Shown: positions 58,097-64,000 of the stretch, in pieces | Layout: each line of letters starts with the position of its first letter | How positions within the stretch are numbered: position 1 is the first letter of the stretch | Origin: Arsenophonus sp031446145 | GTDB taxonomy: Bacteria > Pseudomonadota > Gammaproteobacteria > Enterobacterales > Enterobacteriaceae | DNA: 64,000 nucleotides | Direction: 5' to 3' | NCBI GenBank assembly: GCA_031446145.1 | Contig: CP132903.1 | Coordinates: forward strand, 186,001-250,000 | The notes under the pieces: generated by a model | The model's database searches: none | Seen by the model: only the letters and a program-made list of their open reading frames with translations | Told to the model about the DNA's origin: nothing | Made by a program: the position numbers and the translations under genes

Positions 58097-59941
58097 ATGG
58101 AGCAAAACCCGCAATCACAACTTAAGCTATTAGTAACTAAAGGAAAAGAACAGGGTTATTTGACTTATGCCGAGGTCAACGACCATCTTCCAGAAGAAAT
58201 TGTAGATTCAGACCAAATAGAAGATATTGTTCAAATGATTAATGATATGGGCATTAAAGTAATGGAAGAAGCACCAGATGCTGATGACCTTATTTTAGCT
58301 GAAACCACTGCAGATACTGATGAAGACGCTGCTGAAGCTGCCGCTCAAGTATTGTCCAGTGTCGAAAATGAAATAGGACGCACAACAGATCCCGTACGGA
58401 TGTACATGCGTGAAATGGGCACTGTAGAATTATTAACCAGAGAGGGAGAAATTGATATTGCTAAACGCATTGAAGATGGTATTAACGAAGTACAATGCGC
58501 TGTTGCTGAATACCCAGAATCTATAGCTTACTTATTAAAGCAATATCAACGTGTTGAAAAATGTGAAATTCGTTTATCTGATATCATTACTGGTTTTGTT
58601 GATCAAAATCTTGAAGAAGAAATAGCAAAAACCATAACTAATATTGGTTCACTATTGTTAGAAGAAAATATAAATGCTGAAGAAGATGAAAAAGAGGAAA
58701 ATACTGATAATGATGACAATGATGAAAACAATATTGATCCAGAATTTGCTAAACAAAAATTCTTAGAATTACGGACACAATACGAAAATGTAGATCTTAC
58801 AATAAAAAAAAATGGCCGTAATTATAGCACTTCAATATCAGAAATCGCTGCATTATCAGAAATTTTTAAACAATTTCGTTTAGTACCAAAACAATTTGAT
58901 TATTTAGTAAATAAAATGCGTCATATGATGGAACGTGTACGTTTTCAAGAACGCATTATAATGAAATTATGTGTTGAGGAATGTAAAATACCAAAAAAAA
59001 TTTTTGTTATTCTATTTTCTGGTAATGAAACTAATACAAAATGGTTACTTAAGGCAAAAAGCATAAACAAAAACTGGTCTGAAAAATTACTTAATGTTGA
59101 AGAAGAAATACAGCGCTCTTTACAAAAGTTAGAAAAAATTGAAATTGAAACTGGTTTAACTATTGAACAAGTAAAAGATATAAATCGTCGCATGTCTATT
59201 GGTGAAGCAAAAGCTAGACGTGCTAAAAAAGAAATGGTTGAAGCCAACTTACGTTTAGTCATATCTATAGCTAAAAAATATACCAATAGAGGATTACAAT
59301 TTTTAGACCTTATTCAAGAAGGTAACATTGGACTAATGAAAGCAGTTGACAAATTTGAATATCGTCGTGGCTATAAATTTTCTACCTATGCCACTTGGTG
59401 GATCAGACAAGCAATTACTCGTTCAATAGCTGATCAAGCACGTACTATTCGTATTCCAGTACACATGATTGAAACAATCAATAAATTAAATCGTATTTCT
59501 CGGCAAATATTACAAGAAATTGGACGTGAACCTTCCCCCGAAGAATTAGCAGAAAAAATGTTAATGCCGGAAGATAAAATCCGAAAAGTATTAAAAATTT
59601 CTAAAGAACCTATTTCAATGGAAACACCTATTGGAGATGATGAAGATTCACATTTAGGTGATTTTATTGAAGATACTGCATTAGAACTACCATTAGATTC
59701 TGCTACATCGGATAGCTTGCGTTCAGCTACGTATACAGTTCTTTCAGGATTAACAACGCGCGAAGCAAAAGTATTACGTATGCGTTTTGGTATTGACATG
59801 AATACCGATCATACTTTAGAAGAAGTAGGTAAACAATTTGATGTAACAAGGGAAAGAATTCGACAAATTGAAGCAAAAGCCCTACGTAAACTTAGGCATC
59901 CAAGTCGTTCAGAAATACTACGCAGTTTTTTAGATGAATAA
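58097..59941 (+). CDS. rpoD: RNA polymerase sigma-70 factor RpoD
   Basis: Primary sigma factor. 614 residues against 613 in E. coli. Region 1.1 (about 1-80, MEQNPQSQLKLLVTKGKEQG), region 1.2 (DPVRMYMREMGTVELLTREG), a large non-conserved region with an acidic Asn/Glu stretch (about 195-215), region 2 (ANLRLVISIAKKYTNRGLQF to FSTYATWWIRQAITRSIADQ), region 3, and region 4.2 with the helix-turn-helix LEEVGKQFDVTRERIRQIEA. The dnaG-rpoD spacer of 137 bases contains a small hairpin TTGTCGG / CTGACAA (58032-58056). GTGGATACTATCTT just before the ATG resembles the leader I recall for E. coli rpoD. Confidence 0.98.
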   Translation: MEQNPQSQLKLLVTKGKEQGYLTYAEVNDHLPEEIVDSDQIEDIVQMINDMGIKVMEEAPDADDLILAETTADTDEDAAEAAAQVLSSVENEIGRTTDPVRMYMREMGTVELLTREGEIDIAKRIEDGINEVQCAVAEYPESIAYLLKQYQRVEKCEIRLSDIITGFVDQNLEEEIAKTITNIGSLLLEENINAEEDEKEENTDNDDNDENNIDPEFAKQKFLELRTQYENVDLTIKKNGRNYSTSISEIAALSEIFKQFRLVPKQFDYLVNKMRHMMERVRFQERIIMKLCVEECKIPKKIFVILFSGNETNTKWLLKAKSINKNWSEKLLNVEEEIQRSLQKLEKIEIETGLTIEQVKDINRRMSIGEAKARRAKKEMVEANLRLVISIAKKYTNRGLQFLDLIQEGNIGLMKAVDKFEYRRGYKFSTYATWWIRQAITRSIADQARTIRIPVHMIETINKLNRISRQILQEIGREPSPEELAEKMLMPEDKIRKVLKISKEPISMETPIGDDEDSHLGDFIEDTALELPLDSATSDSLRSATYTVLSGLTTREAKVLRMRFGIDMNTDHTLEEVGKQFDVTRERIRQIEAKALRKLRHPSRSEILRSFLDE

Positions 59942-60225
59942 AAAATATTTTTTCTTTAATAAAAATATAAAAATATTTAAAAAGATCTATTGCAAAACCT
60001 TAACTATGTATGTTTTTTTATATAAAATATAGATAGTTTTTTTTATAAAAAATGATATTAAATTATAATAATTTTATCTTAATTACTTACATTCATAAGA
60101 TTTATGTTTTTTTATACAAAAAATATATATTAAGCATATAATGCAAAATTTAATTTATTATTTTTATAAAAATCATAAAAATATCTTCATTTAATAAAAA
60201 ATACGATATATAATCTTATTTTTAG

Positions 60226-60300
60226 GGCCCCTTAGCTCAGTGGGTCAAGAGCAGGCGACTCATAATCGCTTGGTCGCTGGTTCAAATCCAGCAGGGGCCA
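60226..60300 (+). tRNA. tRNA-Ile2 (CAU anticodon, lysidine type), CCA not encoded
   Basis: GGCCCCTTAGCTCAGTGG start, acceptor GGCCCCT/AGGGGCC, D stem GCTC/GAGC, anticodon stem GGCGA/TCGCT with CAT at 60261-60263, T stem GCTGG/CCAGC, discriminator A. Nearly identical to E. coli ileX, which also follows rpoD; it is therefore the AUA-reading isoleucine tRNA whose C34 is converted to lysidine by TilS, not a methionine tRNA. The 10-base D loop is two longer than I recall in E. coli. The next bases are AAAA, so CCA must be added by Cca. Confidence 0.96.
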
Positions 60301-61017
60301 AAAATTCTCGTATATTGAAAAACAAATTACAATTTTAAAAAAAGTAAAATGAAGAATTAACATATTTTACAAATACATATTTTTTTTATACATGCATAAA
60401 AATATACAACTTTAATAGCATAAATATTTTTACTTACTCAAAAAAAATAAAAAAAATTAATAAATCAACATAAATATTCAATATAATTTTTTATTTTTTT
60501 ATTTACATAAATTTTGATAAAACTAATTAAAAAATATGATTTGATAAATAAAACCTCATTTATTTTTTTATTTTATATCAGTTATTTTCTATAAAAAACT
60601 ATTTCTTATAACTTAATTATATATTTATTAAATAATAAATAACTATTATAAATAAAATATCCAGCACTTTTTATTTTCTAAATAACAACCACAAATTATA
60701 GTAATAAAAAATAACATACCATTATTACTTTTCTTGTAAAATATCTAATCTAATATGCATTACAATATTTTTATTTAAATATATTTCAAAATCACAATAT
60801 AGATATTTTATTATCAAACATAATGACTTTAACTGATATCAGATATAAAAAATGTCATATCATCAAATTTAATAATTCATTTAAAATTTAAACTATAAAT
60901 ATTAAATTTTATTTTTTATCAATTAATATTTATATTGACATAAAAAATATCTATTTTTTAGTAAAATTAAAAATTTAATTTTATACATTGATAAAAATTA
61001 CTTACGAGTAAAAACAT
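60301..61017. other. Gene-free spacer, tRNA-Ile2 to dedA
   Basis: 717 AT-rich bases; no gene remnant, RNA or convincing hairpin seen. The 59942-60225 stretch before the tRNA is likewise empty. Confidence 0.55.
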
Positions 61018-61560
61018 ATGAAAATCAATGATTATATATCATATATAAACATATTTTTTCTACAAAATAATGTGCATCCAATAATATTATTTATTATTTT
61101 ATTTATTATAGCCATGAGTAAATCCACCATCATCTTATCTTCTTTTTTACCACCTGCATCTATTATGTTAATAACTATTATTAGCATGAGTCTTCCAACT
61201 CTGAATATTAATTTAATTTGGTTAGCAATTACTTTAGGGGGAACTACAGGGTCAATTATTTCCTATTATATAGGTTATCAAATAACTCAAAAGAAATTAT
61301 GTGTAAAAATTTTAAATCGTTATCAATTAATTATTGATAACTCATATAAAAAATTAATAAAAAAAGGAATAATAATACTATTTGTATCACGTTTTATAGC
61401 CATATTAAGATATATAATTCCATTAGCTGCAGGAATGTTATTAATGAAAAAAACAAAAGTATGCATAACTTTTTTCTTATCTTCTGCGTTTTGGGCAATA
61501 CTATATATATTAATTGTTAATGGCACATTTTCTATCATACAATCAAAAATTTTTATATAA
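61018..61560 (+). CDS. DedA/VTT-family membrane protein, shortened
   Basis: Inner-membrane protein of the DedA (SNARE-associated/VTT) family, thought in E. coli to act in lipid carrier recycling, membrane-potential and envelope homeostasis. 180 residues against about 220 in E. coli YqjA, YghB and DedA. Recognised by VSRFIAILRYIIPLAAGM, the conserved Arg-x7-Arg-x-x-x-Pro re-entrant/amphipathic segment, and by SSFLPPASIMLI, which matches the FLPGDS loop. About four hydrophobic segments. The acidic residues essential in YqjA (Glu39, Asp51) correspond to Ser/Lys and Ala here; the two arginines are kept. The C-terminal helix is missing. Which paralogue it descends from cannot be decided. Confidence 0.75.
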   Translation: MKINDYISYINIFFLQNNVHPIILFIILFIIAMSKSTIILSSFLPPASIMLITIISMSLPTLNINLIWLAITLGGTTGSIISYYIGYQITQKKLCVKILNRYQLIIDNSYKKLIKKGIIILFVSRFIAILRYIIPLAAGMLLMKKTKVCITFFLSSAFWAILYILIVNGTFSIIQSKIFI

Positions 61561-62298
61561 AATTATAATTATTATATTGTACATAAAAAATTTAAAGTAC
61601 ATAAAAAATTTAAAGTACATAAAAAATTTAAAGTACATAAAAAATTTAAAGTACATAAAAAATTTAAAAAATTCTAAAAATCAATGTATAAAATTTTACT
61701 TTTATATTTCATAAAAAATATTAATAAAGAACTTAAAAGAATATATTTTCTATAAAAATAGAAATATTCTTTTTATTATCTGCATTTTATTTCTAATAAT
61801 TATACAATAAAATCATTAAATATAATATATAAAACATTATTAAAAAATATCATTCAGATAATTGTTTTATAAAATCAAAATATTAATATAACATTTCTAG
61901 AACTACATTCAAAAAAAAATAAAAAACAAATATAACTACTTTTTTATTATTGTATTAGTGAATGTCAAATATTAATAGATAAATATCCATGATAAAAAAA
62001 ATTTTAAATATATAAATTAATGTATATTGTAATATCATAAAAAAACATTACATGTCTTTCTTTATTTATATTTTTCTATACCCAATTCATCAATTATATT
62101 TTTATTAATATTTAACATAAATTATTTTTTCTTAAATAAATCACTATACTTTGATCAGAAAAAATATTACAAATAAAAAAGATCAATGAATATCATATTT
62201 ATCACTTTTTGAATATTAAATTTTTTATTTTTAAAAATTTAAAAAATAAAATATCATTTAGTATATAGTTACTAAAAAGGAAATCAAAAAAGACTATT
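61561..62298. other. Spacer dedA to mutS
   Basis: 738 bases holding the 18-bp tandem array; otherwise AT-rich with no recognised remnant. AAAAGGAAATC lies upstream of mutS. Confidence 0.55.
61579..61668. repeat. Five perfect 18-bp tandem copies
   Basis: GTACATAAAAAATTTAAA repeated five times without a difference (61579, 61597, 61615, 61633, 61651), beginning 18 bases after the dedA stop. The period is a multiple of three, which produces a spurious open frame of repeated Tyr-Ile-Lys-Asn-Leu-Lys. Confidence 0.98.
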
Positions 62299-64000
62299 AT
62301 GATTAATAAAGAAAAAAAGAAATCAGCAATTCACACACCAATTATGCAACAATATCTTACAATAAAAAAAAAATATCCTGATATTTTAGTATTTTATCAA
62401 ATAGGCGATTTTTATGAATTATTTTTTGAAGATGCAAAAAAAGTAGCATATCTTCTTGATATTACATTAACAAAACGCGGATTCTATGCTGGAAAACCAA
62501 TCCCGATGGCTGGGGTGCCAATCCATGTAGCAGAGAATTACTTAAAAAAATTAGTACGATTAGGTGAATCAGTAGCCATATGTGAACAAACAGGTAGCAA
62601 TAATATTACCAACGGGCTTGTTGAACGAAAAGTCATACGAATTGTTACACCAGGAACAGTTAGTGATACTGCTTTCTTAGAAGAAAAAGAAGACAATCTA
62701 TTAGGTGCAATTTTACAAGAAGATCATTGCTATGGTTATGCAACTTTAGATATAACTTCAGGACGTTTTATTATTACTGAAACCAATGATGATAATTTTA
62801 TATATGCTGAATTAGAACGCACTCGACCAATAGAAATACTTTATCCAGAAAATTTTAGTAATATGTCATTATTATCAAACATTAAATGGAAACGTCGTCG
62901 TCCATTATGGGAATTTGATTTAGATACTGCTAAACAACAATTAAATCTTCAATTTAAAACAAAAGAATTAGCAGGTTTTGGTGTGGAAAAAGCTAAATTA
63001 GCATTAAAAGCAGCTGGTTGTCTAATGCAATATGTTAAAAATACTCAATGTATACCATTACCTCATATTCGTAATATTATACTGATGCAAGAAAAAGAAA
63101 ACATTATTCTTGATGCAGCTACAAGACGTAATCTTGAATTAACTCAAAATTTATCTTGTGGTGATACCAAAAATACTTTAATTTCAATTCTTGACCAATG
63201 TGTTACCCCAATGGGCAGCCGTATGCTAAAACGTTGGTTACATAATCCTATAAAAAATATTAATATTTTAATTAATCGCCAACAAATAATAACAAAGTTA
63301 CAGAACTATTTTTTTGAATTAAAACCTTTTTTAAAAAAAATAGGTGATTTAGAACGCATACTTGCTCGTTTATCATTACGTTCTGCAAGACCCAATGATT
63401 TAATTAAAATGCGTTATGCTTTTCAACAATTTATAGATATTCATCTTATATTAGATAAAATTAAACTTCCATATATAAAAATATTACAATCACGTATTAA
63501 TTCTTTTGAAAAATTACAAAAATTATTAGAAAAAGCAATTCTTATTGCACCATCTTCTACAATACGTGATGGGGGAGTAATCGCTGTAGGATATAATGCA
63601 GAACTAGATAAATGGAGAAAATTAAGTAATAGTAGTCATAATTATTTACAAAATCTTGAAATACAACAAAAAAAAGAATTAGGGATAGATAGTCTAAAAG
63701 TTGGATTTAATACAATTCATGGTTATTACCTACAAGTAAATCGTAAAGAAATTAATTTGATACCTATTCACTATATTCGTTGTCAAACATTAAAACATGC
63801 TGAACGATTTACTATTGCTGAATTAAAAGAATATGAAAAAAATATTTTAATCTCTAAAAACAAAACATTAATAATTGAAAAAAAACTGTATAATGAATTA
63901 TTTGATCTGCTATTACCACATTTAAAAACTTTACAAAATAGTGCAGAAGCTTTGGCGGAATTAGATGTACTTAATAATTTAGCAGAACGGGCTAAAACTT
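62299..64000 (+). CDS. mutS: DNA mismatch repair protein MutS (partial, runs off the window)
   Basis: Mismatch-recognition ATPase. The window holds the first 567 codons, ending in LAELDVLNNLAERAKT; the ATPase domain lies beyond the edge. Starts MINKEKKKSAIHTPIMQQYL, slightly different from the E. coli N terminus. Mismatch-binding domain I has the Phe-x-Glu wedge in QIGDFYELFFEDA (Phe38, Glu40), then ESVAICEQTG, ERKVIRIVTPGTVSD, the connector and core (ILDAATRRNLELTQNL, TPMGSRMLKRWLHNP) and clamp (LKVGFNTIHGYYLQVNR). An A10 tract (62364-62373) codes Lys residues near the N terminus. No stop or frameshift in the visible part. Confidence 0.96.
   Translation, partial: MINKEKKKSAIHTPIMQQYLTIKKKYPDILVFYQIGDFYELFFEDAKKVAYLLDITLTKRGFYAGKPIPMAGVPIHVAENYLKKLVRLGESVAICEQTGSNNITNGLVERKVIRIVTPGTVSDTAFLEEKEDNLLGAILQEDHCYGYATLDITSGRFIITETNDDNFIYAELERTRPIEILYPENFSNMSLLSNIKWKRRRPLWEFDLDTAKQQLNLQFKTKELAGFGVEKAKLALKAAGCLMQYVKNTQCIPLPHIRNIILMQEKENIILDAATRRNLELTQNLSCGDTKNTLISILDQCVTPMGSRMLKRWLHNPIKNINILINRQQIITKLQNYFFELKPFLKKIGDLERILARLSLRSARPNDLIKMRYAFQQFIDIHLILDKIKLPYIKILQSRINSFEKLQKLLEKAILIAPSSTIRDGGVIAVGYNAELDKWRKLSNSSHNYLQNLEIQQKKELGIDSLKVGFNTIHGYYLQVNRKEINLIPIHYIRCQTLKHAERFTIAELKEYEKNILISKNKTLIIEKKLYNELFDLLLPHLKTLQNSAEALAELDVLNNLAERAKT

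Noticed and set aside
60226..60300. Reading the CAT-anticodon tRNA as an elongator methionine tRNA
   Set aside because: Sequence is nearly identical to E. coli ileX and sits after rpoD as ileX does, so it is tRNA-Ile2 with lysidine.
61514..61714. Open frame with repeated Tyr-Ile-Lys-Asn-Leu-Lys
   Set aside because: Produced by the 18-bp tandem array, whose period is a multiple of three; overlaps the dedA end in another frame.

Overview
This is an extremely AT-rich stretch (genes roughly a quarter to a third G+C, spacers far lower) of a reduced gammaproteobacterial genome, almost certainly an obligate or long-term endosymbiont of the order Enterobacterales. Nearly every protein aligns end to end with its Escherichia coli counterpart, and gene order preserves many E. 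coli blocks: aspC-ompF-asnS, minCDE, aceE-aceF-lpd, rsmJ-prlC, aroK-aroB-rpe-trpS, trkH-hemG, rmuC-ubiE-ubiB-ubiD-fre, dnaB-alr, and cca-folB-tsaD-rpsU-dnaG-rpoD-tRNA-Ile2. Genes that sit inside these blocks in E. coli are missing, and long AT-rich spacers stand where many of them were (damX/dam, gph, ubiJ, tatABC, uspAB, bacA, plsY). I see no transposase, integrase, phage, plasmid, restriction or CRISPR feature. The exact lineage cannot be fixed from sequence reading alone. The wording of the SSB core recalls the Proteus/Providencia/Arsenophonus side of the order (for example a Candidatus Providencia siddallii- or Arsenophonus-like symbiont), but this is weak.

Layout. 1-6.6 kb: periplasmic spermidine/putrescine-binding protein PotD without its transporter in view, then aspartate aminotransferase, an OmpF-type porin with an enlarged external loop, and asparaginyl-tRNA synthetase. 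8.2-11.7 kb: peroxiredoxin Bcp and the complete MinCDE division-site system. 11.8-18.7 kb (minus strand): TsaB, then lpd, aceF and aceE for the pyruvate dehydrogenase complex. 20.9-26.4 kb: phosphate transporter PitA, rRNA methyltransferase RsmJ and oligopeptidase A. 28.3-33.3 kb: shikimate genes aroK and aroB, rpe and trpS. 33.7-37.7 kb: Mn superoxide dismutase, tRNA-Trp, HemG and TrkH. 39-46.5 kb: RmuC and the ubiquinone genes ubiE, ubiB and ubiD, plus flavin reductase. 47.4-50.8 kb: ssb, alr and dnaB. 52.4-60.3 kb: cca, folB, tsaD, the rpsU-dnaG-rpoD macromolecular-synthesis operon and tRNA-Ile(CAU). 61-64 kb: a short DedA-family protein and the 5' part of mutS.

Together the genes describe a respiring cell that keeps pyruvate dehydrogenase, late ubiquinone synthesis, an oxygen-linked defence pair (Bcp, SodA), parts of heme, chorismate and folate synthesis, wall precursor D-alanine, its own division-site control and t6A tRNA modification (TsaB and TsaD).

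No dramatic new system is visible. The most unusual points are: a second lipoyl domain of AceF that has lost its lipoylated lysine; loss of the HD-domain histidine cluster in Cca; a DedA protein without the acidic residues essential in E. coli YqjA; mutS kept while dam is gone from its ancestral place; an enlarged Asn/Ser/Lys-rich porin loop; three perfect intergenic tandem arrays; mutually exclusive hairpins where E. coli has the rpsU-dnaG terminator; and a few orphan terminators that may mark unannotated small RNAs.
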